Shown in pieces: positions 9,238 through 18,792 of a stretch of DNA of 64,000 nucleotides (its first letter is position 1; each line of letters opens with the position of its first letter). The stretch is taken from positions 1-64,000 of the forward strand of contig JAEURR010000009.1 of NCBI GenBank assembly GCA_016788115.1, read 5' to 3'. The notes under the pieces were generated by a model. That model did not search any database. It was not told the DNA's origin and worked only from the letters and a program-made list of their open reading frames with translations. The translations under genes and the position numbers were made by a program. Source of the stretch: Chthonomonas sp. GTDB taxonomy: Bacteria > Armatimonadota > Fimbriimonadia > Fimbriimonadales > Fimbriimonadaceae.

Positions 9238-12200
9238 ATGAAAGCACGCGCGTGCGGCACTTTGCTCCTCGTTACGGCCTTGTCCGTGTCCTATGCTCAA
9301 TCGCTTGACTCCAAGCCAAAAGAACTGCACGGAGTTCGGCAGCTTGCCCTTAGTCCCGACGGAAATCGGTTGGCATTTGTTTACAAAGCCGACGTGTGGG
9401 TTTGTGATGCAAATGGTGGTCGGGCGATACCCTTGACCAGCCACATCGAGCTGGACGAATCGCCGGTGTGGTCGCCTGACGGTCGGTGGATCGCCTTCTG
9501 CTCGAACCGCACCGGGAACCGCGATATCTACTTGGTGCCGAGCGACGCCGGCCAGACCCAGCGGCTGACCTATTTTTCGGGCTCGGATCTCGCGACCGAC
9601 TGGACACCAGACGGCAAAGGGCTTCTCGAAGCGGGGACGTTTGACAAGCCGGAGAATGCGTTGGTGACCGTCGATGCGACGACGGGTGACCTCAAAGAGA
9701 TCATCCGCGATTTCGGTGCGATGGGGAGCGCGGTGTACAGCGCCGACGGCAAGTCTATCGTGTACGCTCGATTGGGCTTTCCTTGGTACCGACCGCGATA
9801 CCAGGGCTCCGCGGCGGCCCAACTGTGGAAGGTCGATCTCGTAACCGGCAAGCGCACGATGCTTCGGGACAACGGGTACCAGCACCTGTGGCCGCAGACT
9901 GGCCCAAAGGGGACCGTGTTCGCCGTCACCGTGACCGAGAAGACGCCGAGCACGACCAAGCTCGGGGCTGCGCTCGCACCGTGGAGCGACAATGCCGCGC
10001 GCACGCCGAACGTATATCGCATCGATGGTCCAACCAAGGCTGAGCGCTTGACGAACGTCGTCGGCGAGCCCGTGCGATTCCTGACCGTCTCCAAGCAGAC
10101 CGGCGCGTGGGCGTACGTGTGGCAGGGGCATGCCTGGGTAGCTCAACCTGGTCAGGCACCGAAACAGATCGAGATCACCGCGAGCGAAGACGAGCGCACC
10201 ACGAACACGGAGCGGTTGATCCTGACCTCAGGCGCGACCGATGCCGCGATCGACAGCAAGAATGAACTTGCGGCGTTCACGGTTCGTGGCGAGATCTGGA
10301 CGGTACCCATCAAAAAAGGGAAGGGTCCGAATGCTAATGACGCGACCCAAGTGACAGATTTCGAAGGACTTGATGAGGCCGTGCTCTGGCACCCCAGCGA
10401 GCGGATCCTATTCTTCCAGAGCGAGCGGAGTGGTTCGGCCCAGCTCTACGCTTACGACCCCGCAAAGCGAACGACGGCAGCGATCACGCGCGGTTCGAAC
10501 GATATCACCGAAGTGGAGATTACACCCGACGGCAAGAGCCTGAGCTACTGGCAAACCGGTCAGAGCGGCGGGCTCTATACGGTGAGCTTGGCGGGCGGCG
10601 AGCCCAAGCGCGTGTTCTCCCAGCCGGGCGAGTTTCCCGCGTGGGCCGCGTTGAAGTACGCGTGGTCGCCCGACGGTCGCTACGTCGCATATCGCCGCGT
10701 GGTCCAGAGCGTGGCAAACATCTGGCTCTACGACACGAAGAAGGCGACGAACACGAACCTGACCGAGCTGAGCGCTGAGGTGGGCGTGCCCCAATTCTCA
10801 AGCGATGGGACGCGGCTCTACTTCACGAGTGACCGCGCCGGAGACGCGATCTACCTGCTCCCACTGCAGCCCGACGAGATGCGCCCCATCGAACAGTTGC
10901 TGGCCTACGAGAAACCGAAGACCACGCCTAGCGTCGAGTTTGACCTCAACGGCCTGTCCAGGCGCATCCGGAGGTTCATCGCTCAGCCAGGAGTCTCGCA
11001 AATGTGGATGGACCCGGAGAAGGGCCAGCTCTATTACGTCGCTGGCGGCGATCTGTATCGCGCGGACTACGATGGTGACAACGCCAACCGAATCGTGCCG
11101 GGTGTGGGCGGCTTTGAGGTGGCCGCCGACAACAATGCGCTGACGTTCATGCGTGACGGCCAGCCCGCGGTCCTGGACATTCGCAAACCCAACCTGCCCG
11201 TTCAGATTGTGGCGTTTCGGGCTGATTGGACACGCGACCTTGCGAAGGAGCGGGTTGCGGCAATGGACCAGGTCTGGCGCATTTATAACCGAAGCTTCTA
11301 CGATCCTCGATTCCATGGTCGAGATTGGACCGCTCTTCGCGAGCGCTACAAGCCATATCTGGAGTCTGTCGGGCACCGAAACGAGATGGCCAACGTGCTG
11401 AACATGATGATCGGAGAGCTGGAATCGTCGCACTCCGAAGTCGGCCCGGCGGCGGGGAACCCTCGCAGCCAATCTACCGCCAGCCTTGGTATTCAGTTCG
11501 ACCTGAGCTACTCCGGTCCGGGCATCAAGGTCCTGCAGGTTCCGGAAGGGACTCCCGGTTCGTTCCCGAAGACCAAGTTGAACCCGGGCGACATCATCAC
11601 ACAAGTGAACTCAGTGCCCGTAACGGCGGGGCAGTCGTTGTTCAAAGTGCTCAACGAGCAGGCCGGGCGCGAAGTGACGCTTCAAGTGCAAACCGGCGAA
11701 GTATCACGCACGGTCCGGTTCCGCGCTCTCAGCGGCGGGGAAGTCTCGGACCTCATCTACCAAAACCGCATCGCTGCCCGCCGAGCTTATGTCGAGAACC
11801 GATCCGGAGGGAAACTGACGTACGTCCACATCGCGGGCATGGGCGGTAACAACTTTGCCACATTCAATCGGGAGATATGGCAGTATGCCCAAGACAAGAA
11901 GGGCGTCATCATCGACGTCCGGAACAACGGCGGCGGCAACATTTCGGATCGGCTCATTGACATTATCGAGCGGGTCCCGCACAGCACGTACCAGGATCGC
12001 GATGGGGTGCCAACCCCTGCGCCCGACCGCGCTTGGGACCTTCCGACGGTGGTCATGCACGCCCAATCGAGCTTCAGCAACGCGGAGATGTTCCCCTACG
12101 CAATGCGGCAGCGCCGATTAGCGACCTTGGTCGGGATGCCGACGCCGGGGTACGTGATCTGGACGTACGAACTCACGCTTGTCGATGGCACGAGCGCACG

Positions 12201-12360
12201 CCTACCGACCGCAGGTGTGTACCGATTGGACGGTACGCCGCTGGAAAACAATGGCCAGCAGCCAGACATTCAGGTCGAGCTCTCGGTTGACGAGTACCTG
12301 GCCGGTCGCGATAACCAGCTTGATGCCGCGATCGATGCACTGCTGAAAAAGGTGAAGTGA
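9238..12360 (+). CDS. Tricorn-type S41 protease with WD40/TolB-like propeller and PDZ domains
   Basis: The 1040-residue protein has a signal peptide (MKARACGTLLLVTALSVSYA). It then shows two runs of TolB/PD40-like beta-propeller repeats (LALSPDGNRLAFV, PVWSPDGRWIAF, YAWSPDGRYVAYR), followed by the tricorn core domain and a PDZ domain around residues 740-840 (GTPGSFPKTKLNPGDIITQV). The C-terminal S41 protease domain includes GVIIDVRNNGGG. Likely catalytic residues are the His in LESSHSE, the nucleophile Ser in SSFSNAEMFPYA, and the Glu in TPLENNGQQPDI. Tricorn enzymes degrade oligopeptides; because this one has a signal peptide it probably acts in the periplasm. Its stop overlaps the start of the next gene (GTGA). 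Confidence 0.93.
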   Translation: MKARACGTLLLVTALSVSYAQSLDSKPKELHGVRQLALSPDGNRLAFVYKADVWVCDANGGRAIPLTSHIELDESPVWSPDGRWIAFCSNRTGNRDIYLVPSDAGQTQRLTYFSGSDLATDWTPDGKGLLEAGTFDKPENALVTVDATTGDLKEIIRDFGAMGSAVYSADGKSIVYARLGFPWYRPRYQGSAAAQLWKVDLVTGKRTMLRDNGYQHLWPQTGPKGTVFAVTVTEKTPSTTKLGAALAPWSDNAARTPNVYRIDGPTKAERLTNVVGEPVRFLTVSKQTGAWAYVWQGHAWVAQPGQAPKQIEITASEDERTTNTERLILTSGATDAAIDSKNELAAFTVRGEIWTVPIKKGKGPNANDATQVTDFEGLDEAVLWHPSERILFFQSERSGSAQLYAYDPAKRTTAAITRGSNDITEVEITPDGKSLSYWQTGQSGGLYTVSLAGGEPKRVFSQPGEFPAWAALKYAWSPDGRYVAYRRVVQSVANIWLYDTKKATNTNLTELSAEVGVPQFSSDGTRLYFTSDRAGDAIYLLPLQPDEMRPIEQLLAYEKPKTTPSVEFDLNGLSRRIRRFIAQPGVSQMWMDPEKGQLYYVAGGDLYRADYDGDNANRIVPGVGGFEVAADNNALTFMRDGQPAVLDIRKPNLPVQIVAFRADWTRDLAKERVAAMDQVWRIYNRSFYDPRFHGRDWTALRERYKPYLESVGHRNEMANVLNMMIGELESSHSEVGPAAGNPRSQSTASLGIQFDLSYSGPGIKVLQVPEGTPGSFPKTKLNPGDIITQVNSVPVTAGQSLFKVLNEQAGREVTLQVQTGEVSRTVRFRALSGGEVSDLIYQNRIAARRAYVENRSGGKLTYVHIAGMGGNNFATFNREIWQYAQDKKGVIIDVRNNGGGNISDRLIDIIERVPHSTYQDRDGVPTPAPDRAWDLPTVVMHAQSSFSNAEMFPYAMRQRRLATLVGMPTPGYVIWTYELTLVDGTSARLPTAGVYRLDGTPLENNGQQPDIQVELSVDEYLAGRDNQLDAAIDALLKKVK

Positions 12361-12965
12361 TCTCGCAGGCGGATGGCCCGACCAACATGCGGCTTGACGA
12401 AGAGCTGCTGGTCACCGGCGGACTCCGGGTGTACACCTGGGACGGTCCGTGGGTGAGTCTTGGTCGGTTCCAAAGCCCGGAGCGTGACTTGCTACCTGGA
12501 TGTACGGTGCCGTACGTTATGCGGCCCACCGGTGGTCGGGCTGTGCTCCATGGCCACGACCTCACGGTCTCGATCGGTCTGATCGACGCAGAACTCGCTG
12601 GCAGCCGATCGGTCAAGAGGGCTTATCGGCGAATCATCCAGCCCATCTTGGACGCTTTTCGCGCAGCGGGAGTGGACGCCTGCCTGGGCGAGGATGTGCG
12701 CGCGGTATCGCAGAACCCGAGGAGCACCGACTGCTTTGCGCATGTCAGTGCCAACGACGTGATTGAGCGGCAGACCCGGCGGAAGATTTGCGGGTGTGCC
12801 TTGCGTCTGACGGATGTCGCGGTCCTCGCCCAGTGCAGCATCCCTTTAGGCCCACCGCTTGTGAACCTAGCGAGCGTTTTTCTTGCGCCTGCGACGATCG
12901 ATCCGGTTCAAATGTCGACGGAGCGCTTCATTGCAGGGCTGAAAGTTGAAACGGATAGGCCTTAG
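12357..12965 (+). CDS. Lipoate-protein ligase A / octanoyltransferase-family protein
   Basis: The 202-residue protein has the BPL/LPL catalytic fold signature: RPTGGRAVLHGHDLTVSI, corresponding to the R-x-TGGGAVFH motif of LplA/LipM, and a second conserved block, FAHVSANDVI...RRKICGCALR, holding the catalytic lysine. It should transfer lipoyl or octanoyl groups to carrier domains such as E2 subunits or GcvH. It lacks the C-terminal accessory domain of full LplA. The GTG start at 12357 overlaps the preceding stop, so it is co-translated with the tricorn-like protease; no functional reason for that pairing is apparent. Confidence 0.85.
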   Translation: MISQADGPTNMRLDEELLVTGGLRVYTWDGPWVSLGRFQSPERDLLPGCTVPYVMRPTGGRAVLHGHDLTVSIGLIDAELAGSRSVKRAYRRIIQPILDAFRAAGVDACLGEDVRAVSQNPRSTDCFAHVSANDVIERQTRRKICGCALRLTDVAVLAQCSIPLGPPLVNLASVFLAPATIDPVQMSTERFIAGLKVETDRP

Positions 12966-12972
12966 CCGCCGA

Positions 12973-12978
12973 TATAAT
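12973..12978 (+). promoter_or_regulatory. Perfect -10 box placing the transcript start at the ATG
   Basis: TATAAT ends 7 nt before the ATG at 12986, so the expected transcription start coincides with the start codon. This suggests a leaderless mRNA for the lipoprotein gene, besides any read-through from the operon upstream. Confidence 0.55.
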
Positions 12979-12985
12979 CACTAGG

Positions 12986-14140
12986 ATGAAGATTCACAAG
13001 CTTAGTTTATTGGCGGCCATCGCGTGCGGCCTCGCCATCGGTGGGTGTAGCAAGGGGAAGGACGCGGCAATGCCTCCAGCCAAAAGCGGCGGCGTGACAT
13101 CGGCTGCTCCCGCCCCTGGAGCGGCTCCATCGAGCGGCGTGACCGAGGCCCCCGCGGGAACCGCGCCCGGAGCAGCCCCCAGTGCGGGTGTCGCCGCAGC
13201 GCCCACGGCACCGACTGCGCCAGGAACTGCCGCTACAGCGGGAACTCCCGCCCCGGCGGAAGCTCAGGCCGCGTCGTATGACCTGCGGCTCATTGCCGAG
13301 AAAGGCGACTTTGCAAAGTACGAGACGGCCATGGATATGACGATGAAGATGCCTCAGATGGGAGCTCCAAAGGGTGAGCCCGACAAGGCACCGGACCCCA
13401 TCAAGGTCGCTTACTCGGTGGTAACCGACTACAAGTTCCTTGGTAAGAGCGACAAAGGGTACACGATTGAATCCAAGCTGGTGGACGTGAAAGCACCTGC
13501 GTCAACAACTCCCAAGGGCGGCATGGATATGGCGGCGATGGCCATCGATGGCGTCAAGCAGATGAAGGACAAGCCCGTGAAGATGGACGTCAGTCCCAAG
13601 GGCAAGATACTGAAGCAGGGTAGCAGCGTCGATGACCAGGCTTCGATGGCCATTCAGGGCATGAGCCAGGCGATTGGCTTCCAGGGAATTCTGTTCCCGG
13701 ACAAGCCGGTGAAGGTCGGCGAGACTTGGAACAGCAAGCTTGAGTTCTCCAAGCTCATGGGTGGTATGGGCTCAATGCTCCAGGGCGGCAAGATGAGCAT
13801 GGACGATGTCCCCGTAGAGACGAAATTCGTGCGCGTGGAAACCCTCAACGGTCGCACCATCGGCGTCTTCGAAATGAAGATGAATGGCAAGCCCAAAATG
13901 ACCATGTCCATGCCCGGGGACGCCAAAACGAAGTCCAGCGGCATGGGAATGTCCATGGATATGGAGATCAGTGGTCTTACCACGCTGAGGGTGGATACGA
14001 AGACAGGCATGCTGGAGAGCAGCAACGGGACCACCAACATGAAGATGCTGATCAAGATGTCCGGTATGGGTAGCCAGGCCGGAGGACCAGGCGGCATGAA
14101 GATGGAGCAGGCCATCAAGGTCAACATCAAAAAGCTCTAA
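12986..14140 (+). CDS. Lipoprotein with Ala/Pro/Gly linker and a VGETW-motif domain
   Basis: The 384-residue protein starts with a lipoprotein signal whose lipobox reads IGGC at about residue 21. It continues with a low-complexity linker rich in Ala, Pro, Gly and Thr (residues 25-95), then a domain of about 280 residues very rich in Met and Lys. That domain holds the segment FPDKPVKVGETWNS, which recurs in the secreted protein at 34095 (FPEAEIKVGETWKS). Both also share a late segment about a threshold-like residue pattern (LRVDTKTG versus LNKATGQ), so they appear paralogous. Function is unknown. It is followed by a perfect hairpin terminator. Confidence 0.85.
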   Translation: MKIHKLSLLAAIACGLAIGGCSKGKDAAMPPAKSGGVTSAAPAPGAAPSSGVTEAPAGTAPGAAPSAGVAAAPTAPTAPGTAATAGTPAPAEAQAASYDLRLIAEKGDFAKYETAMDMTMKMPQMGAPKGEPDKAPDPIKVAYSVVTDYKFLGKSDKGYTIESKLVDVKAPASTTPKGGMDMAAMAIDGVKQMKDKPVKMDVSPKGKILKQGSSVDDQASMAIQGMSQAIGFQGILFPDKPVKVGETWNSKLEFSKLMGGMGSMLQGGKMSMDDVPVETKFVRVETLNGRTIGVFEMKMNGKPKMTMSMPGDAKTKSSGMGMSMDMEISGLTTLRVDTKTGMLESSNGTTNMKMLIKMSGMGSQAGGPGGMKMEQAIKVNIKKL

Positions 14141-14156
14141 CACGTGAACATCCAAG

Positions 14157-14201
14157 AACAAGAGAGTCCCGAGGCATTCTTCGCCTCGGGACTCTCTTGT
14201 T
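14157..14201. terminator. Perfect 19-bp hairpin terminator, bidirectional
   Basis: A 19-nt arm (14157-14175) is exactly complementary to 14183-14201, around a 7-nt loop. The stem contains GAGAGTCCCGAGGC. It lies between convergent stop codons (14140 and 14216) and should terminate both transcripts, although the T-runs are poor on both sides. Confidence 0.85.
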
Positions 14202-14215
14202 CGGGGCCGGCTGGA

Positions 14216-14575
14216 TTAGCCTTCGACGTACTGTACAAGCCCCACCCGGTTACCATCGGGGTCAAGCACTTCGGTCGAGAATCCGACGCCCGGCACCGGA
14301 CTCTTAGGCTCATTCGCAGTGCCACCCAAGCGCGTGGCCTTGGCCATCATCGAGTCGAGATCTTCGACTCGGTACCAAATTTGGCATCGCGGTGCAGGGT
14401 CCGGTGCGTCGATCTTCAAGAGCCCGCCAATGTGCGAATCACCGTTGGCGAACACTACCATCTCCTCCATGAAGCTGCGAAACGTCCAGCCGAAGAGCCC
14501 TTCGTAGAATGCCTGCGAGCGCGCGAGGTCGGTGACGAAGTATTCAACGTGGCAAATGTTGTTGCAGGTTTCCAT
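14216..14575 (-). CDS. Glyoxalase/bleomycin-resistance (VOC) fold protein
   Basis: The 119-residue protein has one VOC module: ICHVEYFVTDLARSQAFYEG at the N-terminus (paired beta-alpha-beta motif with a metal-ligand-like His) and FSTEVLDPDGNRVGLVQ at the C-terminus. The family includes glyoxalases, dioxygenases and antibiotic-binding proteins, and most small single-module members are uncharacterised. It starts 29 nt after the AraC-type regulator on the same strand, so the two are probably co-transcribed and the regulator may control it. Confidence 0.88.
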   Translation of the reverse strand: METCNNICHVEYFVTDLARSQAFYEGLFGWTFRSFMEEMVVFANGDSHIGGLLKIDAPDPAPRCQIWYRVEDLDSMMAKATRLGGTANEPKSPVPGVGFSTEVLDPDGNRVGLVQYVEG

Positions 14576-14604
14576 GGGCTGATGATAGCCCGAGGTCCGT
14601 TATC

Positions 14605-14985
14605 CTACTCAGCGGAATTGCCCTTCGTAGGGCTTGCGCCGTGTGCCTGGCGGTACATACGGCTGAAGGTGGGAAGGCTTCGATAGCCGAGCTCCCGCGC
14701 CGCCTGTGATGCGCGAAGTCCTTGGTTCACGAGCTCTTTCGCTCGGCGCATTCGCATGATGGAGCGGTATTTCGCGGGTGCGACACCGTAGGTGGCGCGA
14801 AACAGGCGGACAAAATGGTCCTCGGAGAGGTTTGCCAAGCATGCGAGGTGGTAGTTGGTCAAAGCCTGAGAAAGTTTAGAGACGATCGCCTCCCTGGCAA
14901 CTTCGAGTTGCGGTTCAAGCTCTGCGCGTGTGACCCAGCGCGCCGCAGGGATGCGGGACATTCTCAGTGCGTTGGGGCAAGGCAT
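14605..14985 (-). CDS. AraC-family DNA-binding domain protein
   Basis: The 126-residue product is essentially a lone AraC/XylS C-terminal domain with two helix-turn-helix motifs: HLACLANLSEDHFVRLFRATYG (first HTH and turn) and ASQAARELGYRSLPTFSRMYRQAHGASP (second). The ligand-binding N-terminal domain of typical 280-residue AraC proteins is missing. The start is uncertain; Met codons at 14985 and 14961 are both possible, and the second has a GAG motif before it. Its downstream partner is the VOC protein gene. Confidence 0.85.
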   Translation of the reverse strand: MPCPNALRMSRIPAARWVTRAELEPQLEVAREAIVSKLSQALTNYHLACLANLSEDHFVRLFRATYGVAPAKYRSIMRMRRAKELVNQGLRASQAARELGYRSLPTFSRMYRQAHGASPTKGNSAE

Positions 14986-15039
14986 GAGGAAATGAATCGG
15001 CCCTCGATGCGTGGTGGCACCGAGGGTCGAGAGCGAGTG

Positions 15040-16173
15040 TCAGTTCGGATTTGGTGTGATCGAGAAGCCTTGGACCGATAGCTCCTGGCCGATGTGGCGG
15101 AGCTTCTTCATGGCCCGCAGCTCGATCTGTCGCACGCGCTCGCGCGTGACGTTGAGTGCGCTGCCAACTTCTTCGAGCGTTCGCGATCGGCCGTCGTCAA
15201 GTCCGAAGCGCAGACGAACGACGTCGCGCTCACGGCCGGTCAGTCGGCTCAAGATGCCATCGATCTCTTCGCGGCGAATGAGCGTCCAAGTCACATCGCC
15301 CGGCGTGGGCATATTGTTACTCGGGACGAAGTCGCCGATGGAGCTATTGTCCTTTTCGCCGACCGGAGTTTCCAGCGAGAGTGGCTCAACGGCCACGCGC
15401 ATCATTTCCTGGACTCGGTCTGGGCTCATCTGCACGCGCTCGGCAACTTCCTCCGGCGTCGGCTCCCGTCGCAGCTCTTGCTGCAGCTGGTTGGCGGTCT
15501 TCATCACCTTGTTGATCAGCTCGGCCACGTACACCGGGATGCGGATGGTGCGTCCCTGGTTAATGATGGCGCGTGCGATCGCTCGGCGAATCCACCACGT
15601 GGCGTACGTCGAGAAGCGGAATCCCTTTCGCCAGTCGAACTTCTCAACGGCGCGGATGAGGCCTAGATTGCCCTCCTGGATGAGGTCAGCCAGCGGGATG
15701 CCGCGAGCGTTGTACTTCTTCGCAATCGAGACTACGAGTCGCAGGTTTGATTCAATCAGGTGCTGCTTGGCCTGGATGCCCGACTTGACGATCCACTTGA
15801 TGTCTTCCTCGTCAAAGTTCTCATCGCGACCCAACAGGCGTGCGAGTTCCTTGAACTTGCCGCTCTCGGCGAGGTCTCGCGCTTGGACTCGCTTCGCGAG
15901 ATCCTCTTCTTGACCGGGCGTGAGCAAGTGCGCGCGCCGAGTCTGGCGCATCCACATCTCAAGTTCTTCCGAGTCGTCATGCTGCGGCGGGGCCTCGGCC
16001 TCCTCCTCAGCTTCCTCCTCGGTCAGATCCAACAAATCGTCTTCGGCTGGTTCTGTGAGGTCGTCCGCTAAAGCGTGGGTGGCCGCGCTGGAATAAGCCG
16101 CGCGGCTCGTGCTACGCACTGTGATGGGCTTACCCCTTCGTGCTGCTGTTTGTAATCCGTTTTCAACCGACAT
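15040..16173 (-). CDS. sigA: Primary RNA polymerase sigma factor (sigma-70/SigA)
   Basis: The 377-residue protein has the full set of group 1 or group 2 sigma-70 regions. Region 1.2 is around [14 protein letters not shown]. Regions 2.1-2.4 include [32 protein letters not shown] and [13 protein letters not shown]. Region 3 is [15 protein letters not shown], and region 4.2 is [19 protein letters not shown]. Ahead of region 1.2 is an acidic stretch rich in Glu and Asp, like a short region 1.1. I chose the ATG at 16173 (MSVENGLQT) over an upstream GTG at 16212 because a GGAGG motif lies between them. As the only full-length sigma-70 here, it is probably the housekeeping factor. Confidence 0.95.
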   Translation of the reverse strand: MSVENGLQTAARRGKPITVRSTSRAAYSSAATHALADDLTEPAEDDLLDLTEEEAEEEAEAPPQHDDSEELEMWMRQTRRAHLLTPGQEEDLAKRVQARDLAESGKFKELARLLGRDENFDEEDIKWIVKSGIQAKQHLIESNLRLVVSIAKKYNARGIPLADLIQEGNLGLIRAVEKFDWRKGFRFSTYATWWIRRAIARAIINQGRTIRIPVYVAELINKVMKTANQLQQELRREPTPEEVAERVQMSPDRVQEMMRVAVEPLSLETPVGEKDNSSIGDFVPSNNMPTPGDVTWTLIRREEIDGILSRLTGRERDVVRLRFGLDDGRSRTLEEVGSALNVTRERVRQIELRAMKKLRHIGQELSVQGFSITPNPN

Positions 16174-16319
16174 TTTGTTAATACAACCTCCGTATTCAAC
16201 GCCAATTCGCACGCCTCAGTTTCATCATCTCAAATCCGAGCCCCGCTGGGGGTCTTCGTAGAGGGGCGAATGGCCGCCATCCGTGCGTTATGTTTTTGTA
16301 AATCTGTTCCTAATGGTTA

Positions 16320-16348
16320 ACACTATCAAGCGCAGCGAAAATTGTCAA
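16320..16348 (-). promoter_or_regulatory. Candidate sigA promoter
   Basis: On the minus strand a perfect TTGACA (16343-16348) is followed after 17 nt by TAGTGT (16320-16325), a weak -10. It lies about 150 nt before the sigA start codon. Confidence 0.5.
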
Positions 16349-16437
16349 GAAATTTCTTGCGAATTTCTGCGCCAAGTCTCTTCCGGAGCAATTAGCGTGC
16401 CGTTACACGCATAAGACCGGAACAAATACGACGTTCG

Positions 16438-16473
16438 TTCGGCTTGAACGGTCAGTCGTTTCGACTTGAACGG
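16438..16473. repeat. Two 14-nt direct repeats spaced by two helical turns
   Basis: TTCGGCTTGAACGG (16438-16451) and TTCGACTTGAACGG (16460-16473) differ at one position, and their starts are 22 nt apart. That spacing puts both on one face of the DNA and suggests a tandem operator, about 90-120 nt upstream of the sigA -35 box. Confidence 0.4.
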
Positions 16474-16523
16474 AGGTTCGACGGTGAACCTCAGTCAATA
16501 TGCACATACTAATGTACGCCAGG

Positions 16524-17411
16524 TTAGCGTAAAGCGGTTACCTTTTCGAGTGCAATTTTCACAAGACCCGGTACATCGCTGGTTTTGTCGGCAACTGCCG
16601 CGCCTGCTGCGAGCAAGGCATCGACTTTACTTTGGGGCGTGCCCGTGTTTCCGCTGATGATGGCTCCAGCGTGTCCCATACGCTTGCCCGGAGGGGCAGT
16701 GCGGCCCGAGATGAAGCTCACAACCGGCTTGCGCATGGTCTTAATGAACTCCGCCGCGCTCTCTTCATCGGATCCACCGATCTCACCAACCATCACCACC
16801 GCTTGGGTGCTGGGGTCAGCTTCGAACAACTGCATCACTTCAAGGAACCTTGTGCCGGGCAAGGGATCGCCCCCGATGCCCACACAAGTCGTTTGACCGA
16901 GGCCGGCCCGAGTAAGTTCCCACGCAATTTCGTAGGTCAGGGTGCCACTTCGGCTGACCATCCCGATGGGACCCTGCGAGAAAATGTGGCCCGGCATGAT
17001 CCCCATCTTGCATTCGCCTGGGGTGATGATGCCCGCGCAGTTGCCGCCGAGCAGACGGGTGGTTCCGTTGGCGTCAAGCCGGTTGACGACACGAAGCATG
17101 TCCAAGATGGGAACGCCTTCGGTGATGAGCGTCACGAACGGGATTCCCGCGGCTTCCGCTTCCAGGACCGAGTCTGCCGCGAACGGCGCAGGAACGAAAA
17201 TGAGTGCCGCGTCTGCGCCAGTAGCTGCCTTGGCTTCGGCAAAAGAGTTGAAGACTGGGCGTCCGAGGTGCTCGATGCCACCCTTGCCCGGGGTTACGCC
17301 TCCTACGACCTGAGTGCCGTACTCGATCATTTGCTGGGCGTGAAAAGTACCTTCTTTGCCGGTCATGCCCGCAACGAGGACCTTGGTGTTCTTATCTACC
17401 AGGACTGCCAT
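16524..17411 (-). CDS. sucD: Succinyl-CoA synthetase (ADP/GDP-forming) alpha subunit
   Basis: The 295-residue protein makes succinate from succinyl-CoA with substrate-level phosphorylation in the TCA cycle, together with SucC. It begins [20 protein letters not shown], has the CoA-binding Rossmann domain ([20 protein letters not shown]), and the active-site region [19 protein letters not shown] with the phosphorylated histidine. An upstream in-frame extension to 17558 would run into the neighbouring gene, so the 17411 ATG is chosen. The beta-subunit gene sucC, usually immediately upstream, is not present here; the upstream neighbour is an unrelated secreted protein gene. Confidence 0.97.
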   Translation of the reverse strand: MAVLVDKNTKVLVAGMTGKEGTFHAQQMIEYGTQVVGGVTPGKGGIEHLGRPVFNSFAEAKAATGADAALIFVPAPFAADSVLEAEAAGIPFVTLITEGVPILDMLRVVNRLDANGTTRLLGGNCAGIITPGECKMGIMPGHIFSQGPIGMVSRSGTLTYEIAWELTRAGLGQTTCVGIGGDPLPGTRFLEVMQLFEADPSTQAVVMVGEIGGSDEESAAEFIKTMRKPVVSFISGRTAPPGKRMGHAGAIISGNTGTPQSKVDALLAAGAAVADKTSDVPGLVKIALEKVTALR

Positions 17412-17448
17412 ACCAATGCGAGAGGATACCCGGTTGAACCTAGTCGAG

Positions 17449-18639
17449 TCAGCGGCGGGGCGGGCGTGGTGGGGCAGCAGGCGCGCGCTTTGTACCGGGT
17501 AGCACGAGTTTGAAAGCCCGCCAGTACCCATTGAGGACACGGGCAGTGCCCGCAACAATCATGTCTTCGCCATCGCGAATGACACACGTGGCAATCGACT
17601 CTTCCACAGGGACCGGGATGAGCGCGTGGACATCAGTGTACGAAGCCTTGGTCCCTCGCCAAAGAGCGGCGCGCACCAGAAAGCTGGTCGGCGATTCTTC
17701 GGTCGTCATCGAGACCCATCCCGTTTGGAATTCTCCGTCGGTCCAGTTTGCCGAGCTCCAATCGAATCGGTTCGGGTGAAGGTCCGTAAACGTCCAACCC
17801 GGACCGCGCCATAGCACGGCGTGTGGCTGCGCCGAGGCACCGGCCGGGAACCCAGCTCGGCCCACAATCACGCCTCCGCGGATCCCGACCGCTTCGGCAT
17901 AGGCTGCGTTCGCCGGTGTGATGACTTGCAACGTGGAGGTAACGACTTGATCGTCGCTAGGCTGGGGTGAGAGCGTCCAGAAGGTCGCATCAGAGTGTCC
18001 ATCGGCATCGGAAATGCTGCCTACGACAGTCAGACCCTGGACGCCGCGGGCTAGGGCTGACTCCGCGCCATCAGAGTTCAGCCTGCGGAGAATCCCGTCA
18101 GAACCCCACGTCACCGCGCGGGTCGGAAGTGGGATCGCAATGCGATAATCTGGACCGAATTCAAGCCACTCGACAAAGCTGGCTGCCCCCACGATACGCA
18201 TGCCGTCCGTACCGTAGGCCATGCCGCGGTCGTATCCGCCGAGATCAAGATACTGAGTCGAACCGGGGAGGCTGCTCCAGAGCACCGGTCGTTCCAGGCC
18301 GTCATTTGCGTAGAAGTCGCGGATTTCGCCGACCTGCCACATGTCGCTGACGTCGTTGATGCGGCCTCGGTACGCCGGGGAGTTCAACTGGAACAGGGGA
18401 GTGGGGACATCTGAACCGTGCCAGACGGCCGTGAGCTGTTTGGTCCCCTCGAACTCATTGGATGGGTTGCCGCTGATGAAGAACGAGCCAAACATGCGGG
18501 TGGCATTTCCGCCAACGATCGCCGACGAGTACGAAATCTCCGGGCCCATCCATTGGAACGTGACGCTTCGCCCGGCGGCATAGCTCATAACTACCGCCGC
18601 GATCCCAAGGCTGGAAATCGCGGTGCGAAGAACGGACAT
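17449..18639 (-). CDS. Secreted protein of unknown function, HAF-like
   Basis: The 396-residue product has an N-terminal signal ([23 protein letters not shown]) and repeated motifs of the type A-x-G-x-VVG or [13 protein letters not shown] together with AVLWRG, reminiscent of HAF-type extracellular repeats and similar in style to the PEP-CTERM protein at 94-1221. It lacks a PEP-CTERM tail and ends in a Pro/Arg-rich stretch ([12 protein letters not shown]). A CACTAT or TACACT box lies 8-10 nt before the ATG, so the mRNA may be leaderless or nearly so. The role is unknown. Confidence 0.75.
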   Translation of the reverse strand: MSVLRTAISSLGIAAVVMSYAAGRSVTFQWMGPEISYSSAIVGGNATRMFGSFFISGNPSNEFEGTKQLTAVWHGSDVPTPLFQLNSPAYRGRINDVSDMWQVGEIRDFYANDGLERPVLWSSLPGSTQYLDLGGYDRGMAYGTDGMRIVGAASFVEWLEFGPDYRIAIPLPTRAVTWGSDGILRRLNSDGAESALARGVQGLTVVGSISDADGHSDATFWTLSPQPSDDQVVTSTLQVITPANAAYAEAVGIRGGVIVGRAGFPAGASAQPHAVLWRGPGWTFTDLHPNRFDWSSANWTDGEFQTGWVSMTTEESPTSFLVRAALWRGTKASYTDVHALIPVPVEESIATCVIRDGEDMIVAGTARVLNGYWRAFKLVLPGTKRAPAAPPRPPRR

Positions 18640-18761
18640 TTGAACCTATAGTGTATCGCGATTTGGCCAGAATGCCAAGACAAACCGGCACTCCCGCATG
18701 GAACCGCGCGCAGATTTTGTGAAGTTCGGGCAAATGGGAACGCAAACGCTTGAAACAGTTG

Positions 18762-18767
18762 TAGAAT
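18762..18767 (+). promoter_or_regulatory. Candidate -10 box for the riboswitch transcript
   Basis: TAGAAT lies 26 nt before the aptamer, which would start the transcript just ahead of the first aptamer helix. No convincing -35 box is present, so the call is weak. Confidence 0.35.
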
Positions 18768-18792
18768 GAAACAGATCGCTCAACCGAGCGGA

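Larger units (their letters stand above)
16174..16523. other. 350-nt non-coding interval between sigA and sucD
   Basis: No convincing gene is seen on either strand. It holds the sigA promoter (16320-16348) and a pair of 14-nt direct repeats (16438-16473). AT-rich patches at 16290-16370 are consistent with a promoter region. No hairpin terminator for sucD's upstream side is needed because both neighbours run on the minus strand, with sucD located upstream of sigA in transcription order and ending at 16524. Confidence 0.5.
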
